A stretch of 64,000 nt of DNA from Pectobacterium punjabense (GTDB lineage Bacteria; Pseudomonadota; Gammaproteobacteria; Enterobacterales; Enterobacteriaceae). The stretch covers positions 3,844,001-3,908,000 of the forward strand of contig NZ_CP038498.1 of NCBI RefSeq assembly GCF_012427845.1, read 5' to 3'. A program made the translations under genes and the position numbers. Positions 1 to 9,880 of the stretch are shown one piece after another; the stretch's first letter is position 1, and each line of letters begins with the position of its first letter. Below the pieces are notes generated by a model, which did no database searches, was not told where the DNA came from, and saw only the letters and a program-made list of their open reading frames with translations.

Positions 1-2099
1 TTGGAACGTGGTGTTCGACCGATCGGGCTTTGATCGATATCGATCACCTTATCGAAATGCTCCAGCCCCTGAATCTCACGGTGAGCGGCAGGTTCTGCCA
101 ACGTCGCACCATTCAACTGGCGCTGTGCCAGTGGAAACAAAGTATCGTTGATAAGCGTAGATTTACCCGACCCTGACACGCCAGTAATACAGGTAAAAAG
201 GCCAACCGGCAGCGTCAGCGTGACGTCTTTCAGGTTGTTGCCTTTCGCGCCAATCAGTTTCAGCACTTTGGTCGGGTCCGCAGGTACGCGCTGTTTCGGA
301 ATTTCGATCTTGCGCTTACCACTAAGGAATTGCCCCGTCAGCGAACCCGGCACCGCCATAATCTCTTCCATTGTGCCTTCGGCGACAATCTGCCCACCGT
401 GCACGCCCGCGCCGGGGCCGATATCAATCACATGGTCAGCAGCGCGAATCGCGTCTTCATCGTGTTCCACCACAATGACGGTATTACCCAGATTGCGCAG
501 GTGAATCAGCGTTTCCAGCAGGCGCTCGTTATCGCGCTGGTGCAGACCAATGGACGGTTCATCCAGCACATACATTACGCCAACCAGTCCGGCACCGATC
601 TGGCTTGCCAGACGAATACGCTGTGCCTCGCCGCCGGACAGCGTTTCCGCCGAGCGGGAGAGCGACAGGTAGTTCAGCCCAACATTCACCAGAAACTTCA
701 GCCGATCGCCAATTTCTTTCAGCACTTTCTCGGCGATTTGAGCGCGTTGCCCGCTGAGCTTCATATTCTGGAAAAACGTCATCGCATGGCCGATGCTCAT
801 ATCGGAAATCTGCGGCAGCGTCGTCTGTTCGACAAACACGTTACGCGCTTCTTCCCGCAGACGCGTCCCGCCGCAGCTGGCGCAGGAACGATTGCTGATG
901 AATTTCGCTAACTCTTCGCGCACCGCCGTGGATTCCGTCTCTTTATAGCGGCGTTCCATGTTGTGCAGCACGCCCTCGAACGGATGACGACGTACCGAGG
1001 TGTCACCGCGATCGTTGATATATTTGAACTCGACGTTCTCTTTACCGGAGCCGTACAGAATCACTTTCTGCACCGCGGCAGTCAGCCCTTCAAACGGGGC
1101 ATCGACGTCAAATTTATAGTGCTCCGCCAGAGAACGCAGCATCTGGAAATAGTAGAAGTTACGGCGATCCCAGCCGCGAATCGCGCCACCCGCCAGCGAC
1201 AGCTCCGCGTTTTGCACCACGCGAGCCGGATCGAAGAACTGCTGCACGCCCAAACCATCGCAGCTTGGGCACGCGCCCGCCGGGTTGTTGAACGAGAACA
1301 TACGCGGTTCCAGCTCATGCATGCTATAGCCACATACCGGGCAGGCAAAGTTCGCCGAAAACAGCAGTTCAGGCTGCGTTGGATCGTCCATATCGGCCAC
1401 GACTACGCTTCCCCCGGACAGATCCAGCGCGGTTTCAAACGACTCTGCCAACCGCTGCGCCAGGTCTTCTCGCACTTTAAAGCGATCGACGACAACTTCG
1501 ATGGTGTGTTTTTTCTGTAGTTCCAGCTTCGGCGGATCGGATAGATCGCACACCTCGCCGTCGATGCGGGCGCGGATATAGCCCTGTGACGCCAGGTTTT
1601 CCAGCGTTTTGCTGTGCTCGCCTTTACGATCTTTCACTATTGGTGCCAGCAGCATCAGGCGCTTGCCTTCCGGCTGTGCCAGCACGTTATCGACCATCTG
1701 GCTGACCGTCTGCGCATCCAGCGGCACATCATGCTCTGGGCAGCGCGGCTCACCTACGCGTGCAAATAGCAGGCGCAGGTAGTCATGAATTTCGGTAATC
1801 GTCCCAACCGTAGAACGCGGGTTGTGAGAGGTGGATTTCTGTTCGATAGAGATGGCGGGCGACAACCCTTCGATATGATCGACATCCGGTTTTTCCATCA
1901 GCGACAAAAACTGACGGGCGTAGGCGGAGAGGGATTCCACATAGCGCCGTTGCCCTTCGGCATACAGCGTGTCAAACGCCAGCGATGACTTACCCGAACC
2001 CGACAAACCGGTGATCACGATCAGCTTGTCACGAGGGATTATCAGATTGATATTCTTTAGATTATGGGTACGAGCACCACGAACTTCGATCTTATCCAT
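1..2099 (-). CDS. uvrA: UvrA, excinuclease ABC subunit A (5' part, C-terminus outside window)
   Basis: UvrA is the damage-sensing ATPase of nucleotide excision repair; it dimerises, loads UvrB on damaged DNA and acts in the cytoplasm. The reading frame runs leftward from ATG at 2099 and leaves the window open after about 699 of the usual 940 or so residues. Visible are the N-terminal Walker A (GLSGSGKSS, about residue 31), the first zinc module (CPVCGY and later CPSCDG), the first ABC signature ([13 protein letters not shown], about 487), the Walker B stretch ([11 protein letters not shown]) and the second Walker A (GVSGSGKST, about 640). The second signature and the second zinc finger lie beyond the edge. 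It is divergent from ssb with a LexA box between them, as in other Enterobacterales. Identification is certain. Confidence 0.98.
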   Translation of the reverse strand, partial: MDKIEVRGARTHNLKNINLIIPRDKLIVITGLSGSGKSSLAFDTLYAEGQRRYVESLSAYARQFLSLMEKPDVDHIEGLSPAISIEQKSTSHNPRSTVGTITEIHDYLRLLFARVGEPRCPEHDVPLDAQTVSQMVDNVLAQPEGKRLMLLAPIVKDRKGEHSKTLENLASQGYIRARIDGEVCDLSDPPKLELQKKHTIEVVVDRFKVREDLAQRLAESFETALDLSGGSVVVADMDDPTQPELLFSANFACPVCGYSMHELEPRMFSFNNPAGACPSCDGLGVQQFFDPARVVQNAELSLAGGAIRGWDRRNFYYFQMLRSLAEHYKFDVDAPFEGLTAAVQKVILYGSGKENVEFKYINDRGDTSVRRHPFEGVLHNMERRYKETESTAVREELAKFISNRSCASCGGTRLREEARNVFVEQTTLPQISDMSIGHAMTFFQNMKLSGQRAQIAEKVLKEIGDRLKFLVNVGLNYLSLSRSAETLSGGEAQRIRLASQIGAGLVGVMYVLDEPSIGLHQRDNERLLETLIHLRNLGNTVIVVEHDEDAIRAADHVIDIGPGAGVHGGQIVAEGTMEEIMAVPGSLTGQFLSGKRKIEIPKQRVPADPTKVLKLIGAKGNNLKDVTLTLPVGLFTCITGVSGSGKSTLINDTLFPLAQRQLNGATLAEPAAHREIQGLEHFDKVIDIDQSPIGRTPRS

Positions 2100-2262
2100 T
2101 CACACACTTCCCGGAATAAAAACGGTTTGTCATCGCCTCTCGAACGGAGAGAACCGGTACGAAACCAGCAATTATGGCATAAAAAAAACGCCGGACGCGT
2201 TTTTTAACGTCGCCTGCGACGGCCCGATAGGGTGGCAAGCAGGGATAGCTTGCCATAAAAAA

Positions 2263-2282
2263 AACTGAATGGATATCCAGTA
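2263..2282. promoter_or_regulatory. LexA (SOS) box between uvrA and ssb
   Basis: The sequence CTG-N10-CAG (CTG at 2265-2267, CAG at 2278-2280) has the spacing and outer bases of an enterobacterial LexA operator. Read on the minus strand it resembles the known E. coli uvrA SOS box. It lies 165 bp upstream of uvrA and 143 bp upstream of ssb, so SOS control of at least uvrA is expected. The rest of the 325-bp spacer holds a GC-rich hairpin at 2233-2255 followed by an A-tract, of unknown role. Confidence 0.85.
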
Positions 2283-2424
2283 TTAAACCTGTTTACCTTG
2301 CAAAGGCTGTAAATCTTACTTTCATTTCTGAAGCCATTTCGCAGGTATGACAGAGAGTTTTCCCATGGTAAGATTGATCGTTTAGACTTAGAAAATAAAT
2401 CTACCGATTCATCAGGAGACGAGC

Positions 2425-2967
2425 ATGGCCAGCAGAGGCGTTAATAAAGTGATTCTTGTCGGGAATCTGGGTCAAGACCCGGAAGTCCGCTATATGCCGA
2501 ATGGTGGTGCAGTTGCCAACATCACGCTGGCTACGTCGGAAAGCTGGCGTGACAAGCAAACCGGTGAGCAGAAAGAGAAGACCGAATGGCACCGTGTGGT
2601 GCTGTTCGGCAAACTGGCGGAAGTGGCGGGCGAATACCTGCGCAAAGGCTCTCAGGTTTACATCGAAGGCGCACTGCAAACCCGTAAATGGGCGGATCAG
2701 GCTGGCGTAGAGCGTTACACCACCGAGGTGGTCGTCAATGTCGGCGGCACCATGCAGATGCTAGGTGGACGCCAAGGTGGCGGCGCACCAGCAGGTGGTA
2801 ACGCCGGTGGCGGCCAGCAGCAAGGCGGTTGGGGTCAACCTCAGCAGCCGCAGGGCGGCAACCAATTCAGCGGCGGCGCACAAGCTCAGCAGCGCCCAGC
2901 ACAGAATAGCGCGCCCGCACAAAGCAACGAACCACCAATGGATTTCGACGACGACATTCCGTTCTAG
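2425..2967 (+). CDS. ssb: Single-stranded DNA-binding protein
   Basis: SSB is a homotetramer that coats single-stranded DNA during replication, recombination and repair and recruits partners through its tail. The 180-residue product has an OB fold over about residues 1-112 ([21 protein letters not shown] near the start), a flexible Gly/Gln/Pro linker (about 113-168) and the conserved acidic tip MDFDDDIPF that binds partner proteins. The ATG at 2425 has the Shine-Dalgarno sequence AGGAGA seven bases upstream. Length and tail are those of a normal chromosomal SSB. A strong terminator follows, and a mobile island begins directly behind it. Confidence 0.98.
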   Translation: MASRGVNKVILVGNLGQDPEVRYMPNGGAVANITLATSESWRDKQTGEQKEKTEWHRVVLFGKLAEVAGEYLRKGSQVYIEGALQTRKWADQAGVERYTTEVVVNVGGTMQMLGGRQGGGAPAGGNAGGGQQQGGWGQPQQPQGGNQFSGGAQAQQRPAQNSAPAQSNEPPMDFDDDIPF

Positions 2968-3003
2968 CTTAGAATAAAAACAAAGTGTAAAGAATTTCAC
3001 CAC

Positions 3004-3033
3004 AAACCTCTGTTTATACAGAGGTTTTTTAAT
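3004..3033 (+). terminator. Rho-independent terminator of ssb
   Basis: A perfect 10-bp stem (AAACCTCTGT at 3004-3013 with ACAGAGGTTT at 3018-3027) around a TTAT loop is followed by T residues. It sits 37 bp behind the ssb stop codon. Confidence 0.92.
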
Positions 3034-3127
3034 TTTAATCCATATAGAAAGTGTAAAATATTTCTTGCAAAAATCAGGTAAAACTATACTATAAATAAAC
3101 TGTAAAATTGTAAAAAATGAGTAAGCG

Positions 3128-4321
3128 ATGAGTTACGGCACTAAGAATTTTATGCTAAAAAGTTCTGAACGGTATTGTCTGATCATAGACTACTCAACGA
3201 AACTTCCCGTCTATCATCCGAATCTTTTCATTACTACCCAAGTAAGAAATAAAAGTGAATCAGTTTCAACAATGAAAGCTACCTCTGCCTCGTTAGTTGT
3301 CTTCTTAAATTTTCTTGATAGTAGGAATATAAATCTTGAAGAAAGGGTTTATACAAATAAATTTTTTAGCCCCTACGAAATTGATGCATTAAGAGATTTC
3401 ACTCAAAAAAAGAAAACTGAGAAAGGTAATGTAAAATTTATCAAAAAAAAGTCTAATGAATATGTAGCGTCGTTAACTCACTATCACAGGCTAACTGTTA
3501 TTTATAAATACATAGAGTGGTTATCTATTCATTTAGTTAACAACCAAAATGATTTTTTCATTAGTCAATTACAGAATTGCATCAAACAAATAAAAGAAAG
3601 AAGACCGCATAAGAAGGGACGAAATGAATTAATCAATGATAAGTCATTAAGCTCAGAAGAAATAGAGCTATTGTTTGAAGTGATAAGGGTTGGTTCTGAA
3701 TTAAACCCATTTAGTGAGAGTGCTCAAAGAAGAAACAGATTAATTATATTAATGCTGTATTATTTGGGTGTTCGTGGCGGTGAATTATTAAATATTAAGG
3801 TCAGCGACATAAATTTCTCTTCAAACCAATTAAGTATATTAATAAGAGCCGATGATAAAACTGACACAAGGATCATGCAACCATTAGTAAAAACAAATGA
3901 AAGAATAATCCCGATCAGTGATAGCTTGGCGAAAGAAATACACTACTATATTTTAAATGAAAGAAGACATTATGTAAAAAATAAAAAACATGATTATCTT
4001 TTCGTTAATCATAAAAAAGGGATGGGACTTCCTTTAAGTTATATGGCTTATAATAAAGTAATAAGCGTTATAAAAAAATCCACTCCTAATTTAGAAAGTT
4101 TAACAGGACACATGTTAAGGCATACATGGAATGTAGAGTTTTCAAAAAGAATGGACTCAATGGACAACCCGCCATCTGAAGCAAGGCAAGAGCAGTTAAG
4201 GTCTTATATCATGGGATGGAAGTCAGGGTCAGGAAGTGCTTCTCATTATAACAAAAGGTTTGTTAACGAAAAATCTCATGAAGTGGCATTATTACTCCAA
4301 AACAATCTAAAGGAAAAATAA
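3128..4321 (+). CDS. Tyrosine recombinase, first of the GInt set (GinA-like)
   Basis: A 397-residue site-specific recombinase expected to act with the next three proteins to insert and excise the island. The catalytic domain shows the usual pattern: Arg in YYLGVRGGEL (about residue 216), the H-x-x-R box in GHMLRHTWNVEF (about 327-330), then a Trp in place of the second His (MGWKSGS) and the nucleophile Tyr in SHYNKRF (about 373). The N-terminal part resembles a core-binding (SAM-like) domain. The stop overlaps the start of the next gene (TAATG), which suggests translational coupling. Family assignment is firm. The name GinA comes from gene order and size, not from a search. Confidence 0.85.
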   Translation: MSYGTKNFMLKSSERYCLIIDYSTKLPVYHPNLFITTQVRNKSESVSTMKATSASLVVFLNFLDSRNINLEERVYTNKFFSPYEIDALRDFTQKKKTEKGNVKFIKKKSNEYVASLTHYHRLTVIYKYIEWLSIHLVNNQNDFFISQLQNCIKQIKERRPHKKGRNELINDKSLSSEEIELLFEVIRVGSELNPFSESAQRRNRLIILMLYYLGVRGGELLNIKVSDINFSSNQLSILIRADDKTDTRIMQPLVKTNERIIPISDSLAKEIHYYILNERRHYVKNKKHDYLFVNHKKGMGLPLSYMAYNKVISVIKKSTPNLESLTGHMLRHTWNVEFSKRMDSMDNPPSEARQEQLRSYIMGWKSGSGSASHYNKRFVNEKSHEVALLLQNNLKEK

Positions 4322-5880
4322 TGTATAATGCAATAAAAGATCCAGAATGGTTGAAAATAAAAGCAAAAGCGAATGGATATACATTTTCTTTGCATGAAAA
4401 TATTTGGGTTTTGAATAAAGACTCAAGTATATACTTCACAGGTTTAGATGATCTATTAAAAGGAGAGTTGAAAATTAACTTTCTAAAGACCTTAGCGTAT
4501 TTTGCCGAGCATTATAGTGGTAAATACACTATGAATTTATACTATAGAACGAAAGAGTACCTTCTCTTTTGCAAAGGAGAAAACACTTTTAGCCCCGAAC
4601 AAATAATTAACTATAAATATTTCCTGTCAGATAAAATTTGGTATTTAAGTTTCGTTAAAATTTTCCTTAAGAAATGGTATGGATTAGGCTATTCAGGCAT
4701 TACCAAAGAGATAGTTGATTTATTTGACAACTGGAGAATAAAAGGAAACATTAAAGGTGATTTAGTTAAGAGAAAAGACCCAAATGAAGGCCCACTAACT
4801 AACTGTGAGTTATCGGCTATCAATGAAAAATTAGTTCAGGCATATGAAAAAAATAAAATTAACAAAAGAGACCTAACTATCTCTTTGCTGCTCAGTCATA
4901 CAGGAAGAAGAACCCTTCAGATCAGTCAATTAAAAATTAAAGACTTAATTTCCACTTCAAATAAAAAAGGAGAGAAAATATACTTCATTAACATCCCAAG
5001 AATAAAACAGAGAAATGTTGACTTTAGAAGTTCGTTTAAGTCGTTCGCACTTCATAAAGAATTATGGGAGTTGATCTATTCATTGATAGAAGAAAACCTT
5101 AAAAAGATGGAGAGTTATTCTGTTTTCAAATTAAATGATGAAGACTTAGAAGAGCTTCCTCTGTTTCCTTGTTGGAACGCCTTATCGGAAATAAAAAATG
5201 AAGGTGAATTTAAAAACAATTTATTAACAGATAAATATCACATCAAAACTAACAACATAAGAAGAATAATAAATAATATGGCAGAAAGATGCCAGATTTA
5301 CTCAGAAAGAACAGGTGAGTTAATAAACCTTAATCCGCGTAGGTTTAGATATACCATAGGTACAAGAGCCGCAAGAGAAGGTTTTGGTGAGTTAATTATT
5401 GCGGAATTGCTCGATCATTCTGATACGCAAAATGCAGGTATTTATGTAAAGAACGTTCCTGAGCATGTAGCTAAACTGGATGAGGCGGTAGGCTACCAGC
5501 TTGCGCCATTCGCACAGGCTTTTGCTGGCAAGCTGGTAGATAAGGAAAGCGACTCAGTTAGGGGAAATGACGCTACAAGCCGCATAAGGAGTGAAGAAGG
5601 GAAATCTATAGGTAACTGTGGCGATCATGGCTTCTGTGGTGCAAATGTGCCTATTCCTTGTTATACCTGCATACACTTCCAACCTTGGGTAGATGGACCA
5701 CATAAAGAAGTCTATGACAGTCTTTTAGAAGAGCGTAAGAGAGTAGAGCAGATCACAGGAGATATCGCCATAGTTGAAATTTTAGACCGAAGTATTTTAG
5801 CTGTTGCCGAAGTCGTTTTGAAATGCGAGAAACGAGTCAAGGAATTATCAGAGCTAGAAAATAATGTAAAAGGAATATAA
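4321..5880 (+). CDS. Tyrosine recombinase, second of the GInt set (GinB-like)
   Basis: A 519-residue recombinase. Catalytic residues are visible: Arg in HTGRRTLQISQL (about 194), the box NPRRFRYTIGTRA (about 337-345), the LDHSDTQ motif and Tyr in AGIYVKNV (about 373). Behind the catalytic domain is a Cys/His cluster (GNCGDHGFCG and CYTCIHF, about 430-460) that looks like a small metal site. Such a cluster is also seen in transposase A/B proteins of Tn554-like elements. It overlaps the gene before by one base and is separated from the next by one base, so the set is one operon. Confidence 0.85.
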   Translation: MYNAIKDPEWLKIKAKANGYTFSLHENIWVLNKDSSIYFTGLDDLLKGELKINFLKTLAYFAEHYSGKYTMNLYYRTKEYLLFCKGENTFSPEQIINYKYFLSDKIWYLSFVKIFLKKWYGLGYSGITKEIVDLFDNWRIKGNIKGDLVKRKDPNEGPLTNCELSAINEKLVQAYEKNKINKRDLTISLLLSHTGRRTLQISQLKIKDLISTSNKKGEKIYFINIPRIKQRNVDFRSSFKSFALHKELWELIYSLIEENLKKMESYSVFKLNDEDLEELPLFPCWNALSEIKNEGEFKNNLLTDKYHIKTNNIRRIINNMAERCQIYSERTGELINLNPRRFRYTIGTRAAREGFGELIIAELLDHSDTQNAGIYVKNVPEHVAKLDEAVGYQLAPFAQAFAGKLVDKESDSVRGNDATSRIRSEEGKSIGNCGDHGFCGANVPIPCYTCIHFQPWVDGPHKEVYDSLLEERKRVEQITGDIAIVEILDRSILAVAEVVLKCEKRVKELSELENNVKGI

Positions 5881-5881
5881 C

Positions 5882-7897
5882 ATGGATAATATATTTCAAT
5901 TTAAATCTAAATCACATAGAACTGCTGAAGAAAACATGTCTGAGTTCATCAGGAAATGTCGTGACGAATTAACTGTTTTTGGTGTAGATTTAAATTGGAA
6001 TAGCCATATTTGGCCTAATGTTGCCGTCTTCTCACAGTTTGGTGTAACAACAAGAAAACCAAACCCAGACCAAATCATGGACGAAAAATTTATTGATTTT
6101 GCAAAAGCATATTTGAGATATCAGCAAGGCCATAATCCAACTGGTACTAAAAATGAACTTAAAGCATTACGAGCAATTGAACTTTCATTAAAGGAATATA
6201 CTGGTAGCTGTAATGCACAAGAAATTAATATATCAGTCTTGAATAAAGCGATTGAAGTAGCAAAACCTCATTACTCAGTAGGCGCGGTCTATCAGTGTGG
6301 TAGAGAGTTGGAAAAATTAGCAAAGTTTTTAACAAAAAATAAATTAGTTCCAACCAAGCTTGACTCTTGGAAAAATCCCATTAAGCGACCAAACGATACG
6401 GTTAGAACAGGATTGAAAGGAAAACAAGAGCGAGAAAAGAAACTTCCAAGTGAAGAAGCTTTAAATGCTATGGCTGAGATTTTTTCCCGTTCCCCAGATA
6501 AGCCACGAGATATTTTCACCTCATCAATATTTGCAATATTAATGTCAGCACCTTCAAGAATATCAGAAGTTTTATCATTACCAGTAGATTGTGAATATAC
6601 TGAAAAAGATAAAAATGGTATTGAAAGATATGGATTACGATTTTTTTCTGGAAAAGGATATGATGGCGATATCAAGTGGATACCAACCACTATGGTTGAA
6701 ATTGCAAAGGAAGCGATTAAGAGAGTTCGAGAATTAACCGAGCCTGCCAGAAAATTTGCAAAATGGGCAGAGATGCATCCACTCGAATTCTATAATTTAG
6801 ATGATAGCATTAACATTAATAACAAAAAACCTTTAAGCATTAAAGAAATATGCTATTTTTTAGGAGTTACTTACCACAAGAGCAATTCACTTTCATTTTT
6901 AAGAAGTAAAGGGTTTATTACTGAGAATGGACATTATTGTTTAGACACATTATGGCCTGTGATCATGAAGAATTTGCCGCAAGATTTTCCTTGGTACGAT
7001 GAAAAGCTAAAAATAAAGTATAGCAACGCTTTGTTTTGCATGAATGAAAATCAATTACATGAAACAAGGATGTCGATCCCCCACTCACTTTTTAAACCAG
7101 ATAATACATTTTTCTCTAATGATATATCTTCAAAAACTCATGTTGGAGACACTAGGAAAAACATTTTTGTCAGAAACGGCTATATAGGTGAAAATGGAGA
7201 GCCGATTGTTCTTAGGAGCCATCAGGCAAGGCACTTATTAAATACAATAGCCCAGAGAGGTGGACTCTCAAACCTTGAAATTGCGAAATGGTCTGGTAGA
7301 GCAGATGTAAAGCAAAATCGTGTATATAACCATATGACCGAATTTGAAATGGTGAAAATAGCAGAGTTGGTAGATATAACAGCTAATAAACACTCGATTA
7401 TTAGTGATGTAATCAATGAGAATTTACCGATCACCACTCAACAATTCAACCTATTAGAAACTGGTGCAGCACATGTAACAGAATACGGATATTGCGTCCA
7501 TGACTACACAATGAGTCCTTGCAATAAATTCCGCGACTGCATTAATTGCTCAGAACAAGTGTGTATAAAAGGGGATAAATTGAAATTAGAGCGAATAAAA
7601 GAACGAGAAAATAAGCTTAATAAGCTATACAACAATGCCATATCGAATAAGGATGATTACTATGGCGAAGACCGTTGGATTGAATATCACAAGAAAACAT
7701 TAGAAAGACTTAGAGAACTAATATCTATAATGGAGAACCCAGATATTGCAGACAATGCTCAAATAAAATTACGTGGTAAAGATTTTAGTCAGTTAAGTAA
7801 AGTAATGAATAAAGAAAAAGAGCCTCAATTAGATGACAAAAAGAAACAAGATGAAAATGATATTCTTTCAGACATCAGAGCAATAATGGGAAATTAA
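5882..7897 (+). CDS. Tyrosine recombinase, third and largest of the GInt set (GinC-like)
   Basis: A 671-residue recombinase of the TnpB/GinC size class. The catalytic Arg lies in SAPSRISEVLSL (about 225). The distal box is RSHQARHLLNT (about 445-450), with Trp in IAKWSGRAD and Tyr in NRVYNHM (about 481). A second Cys cluster (CVHDYTMSPCNKFRDC and CINCSEQVC, about 538-565) follows, then a charged helical tail rich in Lys and Glu. The ATG at 5882 has AAGGAAT eight bases upstream. It probably forms a complex with the two smaller recombinases. Confidence 0.85.
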   Translation: MDNIFQFKSKSHRTAEENMSEFIRKCRDELTVFGVDLNWNSHIWPNVAVFSQFGVTTRKPNPDQIMDEKFIDFAKAYLRYQQGHNPTGTKNELKALRAIELSLKEYTGSCNAQEINISVLNKAIEVAKPHYSVGAVYQCGRELEKLAKFLTKNKLVPTKLDSWKNPIKRPNDTVRTGLKGKQEREKKLPSEEALNAMAEIFSRSPDKPRDIFTSSIFAILMSAPSRISEVLSLPVDCEYTEKDKNGIERYGLRFFSGKGYDGDIKWIPTTMVEIAKEAIKRVRELTEPARKFAKWAEMHPLEFYNLDDSININNKKPLSIKEICYFLGVTYHKSNSLSFLRSKGFITENGHYCLDTLWPVIMKNLPQDFPWYDEKLKIKYSNALFCMNENQLHETRMSIPHSLFKPDNTFFSNDISSKTHVGDTRKNIFVRNGYIGENGEPIVLRSHQARHLLNTIAQRGGLSNLEIAKWSGRADVKQNRVYNHMTEFEMVKIAELVDITANKHSIISDVINENLPITTQQFNLLETGAAHVTEYGYCVHDYTMSPCNKFRDCINCSEQVCIKGDKLKLERIKERENKLNKLYNNAISNKDDYYGEDRWIEYHKKTLERLRELISIMENPDIADNAQIKLRGKDFSQLSKVMNKEKEPQLDDKKKQDENDILSDIRAIMGN

Positions 7898-7898
7898 G

Positions 7899-8318
7899 AT
7901 GGCTAAACACTTATCAGATAGAGACGTTGAAGCGATTGTAAACATGATCAATGGATGGAGTGAAGAAAAAATATCGTGGAATAGCATCTGTTTTGCTGCT
8001 GAAAACCTTATAGGCAAGGTTCCCACAAGACAATCGTTAAATGGATATAAAGATATTGTTTTTGCATATACAGCAAAGAAAAAAGGTTTGACTGATGCAC
8101 CGCCAGTAGAGAAAAAAGCAATTAATTTAGATTTTGCATCTCAACGAATTAACAATTTAGAAAGTAAGATCGCCCAACTCAAAGAGGAAAATAACTACTA
8201 CCATGAGATGTTTGTTGTGTGGCAGTACAATGCCTATAGGTTGGGGATCAAAGAAAATGAACTAAACGCTCCGCTTCCTAAGATCGACAGGGAACGGTCG
8301 GATGGGGAAAAGCGATGA
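7899..8318 (+). CDS. Small coiled-coil protein completing the recombinase operon (GinD-like)
   Basis: A 139-residue protein starting one base after the third recombinase. The N-terminal half (ISWNSICFAAENLIGKVPT, then a helix) looks like a small helix-turn-helix domain. The C-terminal half (about 80-110) is a heptad-rich coiled coil (RINNLESKIAQLKEEN). In GInt islands the fourth gene, ginD, is needed for integration and excision, and TnpC of Tn554 holds the same place. The function is assigned by position and size only. Confidence 0.7.
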   Translation: MAKHLSDRDVEAIVNMINGWSEEKISWNSICFAAENLIGKVPTRQSLNGYKDIVFAYTAKKKGLTDAPPVEKKAINLDFASQRINNLESKIAQLKEENNYYHEMFVVWQYNAYRLGIKENELNAPLPKIDRERSDGEKR

Positions 8319-8624
8319 CATCCCAACAGGGACCGACCAGCCTGTTAAAGGACTAACAACATGGCTATAGCAAGTATAGTGATACTTTCATAAAAGTGAT
8401 ACAATACGTGAAGATCATGGGTGATCCTTTTTCAAAAGCTTCGCATTACTTTACTAAAAATATGAAAAAATATTATTTTCAGCACCTTACAAGAAATTAA
8501 ACAATTAATGCCTTTTTACGCCTTTGGTAGGCTGGTTTCATGCAGAATTACCCTATTAATACAGTTGACTTCTTATCATTTTTATGGTAGAAAATGTACT
8601 GAAAGGTGGTAATAGGAGAACAAT
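8319..8624. other. Spacer behind recombinase operon with short direct repeats
   Basis: No gene is supported here. AGTGATAC occurs twice in direct orientation (8378-8385 and 8395-8402, 17 bp apart). Just behind is a weak stem (AAGATCA/TGATCCTT, 8411-8429) followed by T residues, which may terminate the recombinase operon. The direct repeats could be protein-binding sites; this is a guess. Confidence 0.4.
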
Positions 8625-8678
8625 ATGAGATTATTTAATACTTACGAGAAACAGGCTGAAGACGTAGATTTTTTCTAA
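8625..8678 (+). CDS. 17-codon ORF with its own ribosome site and terminator
   Basis: A tiny ORF, MRLFNTYEKQAEDVDFF, with AGGAGA six bases before its ATG. It is followed after 12 bases by a perfect terminator hairpin (8691-8720). Ribosome site, ORF and terminator together make a compact unit of about 120 bp, which argues for a real short transcript. I do not recognise the peptide. It may be a leader peptide, a small effector or chance; nothing links it to a function. Confidence 0.4.
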   Translation: MRLFNTYEKQAEDVDFF

Positions 8679-8690
8679 AATAAGATTTCT

Positions 8691-8720
8691 AAATGCAGGA
8701 CATCAGTCCTGCATTTTTTT
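8691..8720 (+). terminator. Strong Rho-independent terminator
   Basis: Perfect 10-bp stem AAATGCAGGA (8691-8700) and TCCTGCATTT (8707-8716) with a six-base loop, ending in a run of seven T residues. It directly follows the 17-codon ORF. The next gene's apparent upstream start (8693) lies inside this hairpin and is therefore unlikely. Confidence 0.85.
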
Positions 8721-8731
8721 GGAATATTGAA

Positions 8732-9469
8732 ATGGATTTAATTTTTTTAACGACACAATCACTCCCGCAAAATGTTTCATTTATTGATTGGCTTCTAAAA
8801 AACCTCCCTGCAGCAACACCAATAATTGCTTTATCAGCTACAGTTATTGCATATTTTGGATATAGAAGACAAAGAAGATTACATCAAGAAAAATTATCTT
8901 ATGACTTTGAGAGTTTTTATCAAAATGATAAAGAGCTAAAAGAGCATAGAGAAAATCTTAATACTCTTTTCAAGAAGCATAGAAGAGAGAAATTAGATCT
9001 GAAGGTGTTCGCAAATTTAGATTCAGAAAATGATTATGGAAAATCTATTATGTTTGTACTTAACAATTGGGAGAAATGTGCTCATGCAATAAAAGAGGAA
9101 CTTTTAGATGAAGATTATTTATATAATGTATTTCATATTGTAGCGTTGCGAGCATATACTCTCTTGGAGGGCTATATTGATGCACGAAGAAAACTTCCTG
9201 GGAACAGTGATGCTTATCTTAATTATAGATGGTTAGCAGAAAGATGGAAGCTAAAACGGCTAATTGAAGAAGAAAAAAATGATACAAAAGACCTAGAAGA
9301 TTTAGTGATGAAAGCTTCAACCTTGTGCTTTAAAACTAAAAAAAATAAAGAAAATGGAGTAAAGTATAAAACAAAAGATTTAAAAAAAGCATACAATGAA
9401 TTAACATTAATTAATAAGAAAAAAGGTTTTATTCAATGGATAAGATATCTATTACTTCAAAAATTTTAA
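8732..9469 (+). CDS. DUF4760-like single-pass membrane protein
   Basis: Hypothetical protein of 245 residues from the ATG at 8732; the frame opens at 8693 but that start lies in a terminator. One N-terminal membrane helix (about residues 18-38, PAATPIIALSATVIAYFGY) is followed by a basic stretch (RRQRRLHQ) and a cytoplasmic helical domain. The pattern NNWEKCAHAIKEELLDEDYLYNV and the later LNYRWLAERWK resemble the DUF4760 family, which is common in mobile islands. Its function is unknown. The tail overlaps the next small ORF by 34 bases in another frame. Confidence 0.6.
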   Translation: MDLIFLTTQSLPQNVSFIDWLLKNLPAATPIIALSATVIAYFGYRRQRRLHQEKLSYDFESFYQNDKELKEHRENLNTLFKKHRREKLDLKVFANLDSENDYGKSIMFVLNNWEKCAHAIKEELLDEDYLYNVFHIVALRAYTLLEGYIDARRKLPGNSDAYLNYRWLAERWKLKRLIEEEKNDTKDLEDLVMKASTLCFKTKKNKENGVKYKTKDLKKAYNELTLINKKKGFIQWIRYLLLQKF

Positions 9470-9648
9470 AAATTTACAATAAAGAACAACATCCTACTGA
9501 AAAAGAAATAATTGCTTTCATATCTGCTTTAGGGAATATTGGAAATGATAACGTAGTAGATATTATATTAAAAACTTATGACGAATCCAATAAAACTAGT
9601 GGGATTAGAATTGCAACTATCACTGCTTTATCTCGTTGCTGCGACTAA
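9436..9648 (+). CDS. Small HEAT-like protein (hypothetical)
   Basis: A 70-residue ORF overlapping the end of the DUF4760-like gene by 34 bases, with AAAGG about ten bases before the ATG. Two helices (EKEIIAFISALGNIG and IRIATITALSRCCD) have the alternating pattern of one HEAT repeat. It could be a genuine accessory protein, the remnant of a longer HEAT-repeat protein or an artefact. Nothing more can be said. Confidence 0.35.
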   Translation: MDKISITSKILKIYNKEQHPTEKEIIAFISALGNIGNDNVVDIILKTYDESNKTSGIRIATITALSRCCD

Positions 9649-9880
9649 TAACAAATCTAATTTTCATGGGCTAACTCTATGAAGCAGTCGTGCTGTTTTT
9701 TGAGTTACCCCAACCATCTTTTATCTCGTATAAATAAAATGAGCATAAAAAACACTTACTATACAGAAGTATTTTCACAATCCAAGAAATAACACTTTTA
9801 ATAATCTAATATTGATAGGCATGGTAGTTCACATCATAAAATATTATATATCAATAGATATATTTTCATTATATATACAT

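Noticed and set aside
1..2000. Plus-strand ORFs of 60-190 codons over the first 2 kb
   Set aside because: They are antisense shadows of uvrA, which fills the minus strand without interruption.
2233..2255. GC-rich hairpin TGGCAAGC/GCTTGCCA taken as a terminator
   Set aside because: It is followed by A residues, not T, on the plus strand and no gene ends there.
8341..8402. Short direct repeats (AGTGATAC) considered as a CRISPR-like array
   Set aside because: Only two 8-bp copies, no spacers of regular size and no cas genes; no CRISPR array was seen anywhere in the window.
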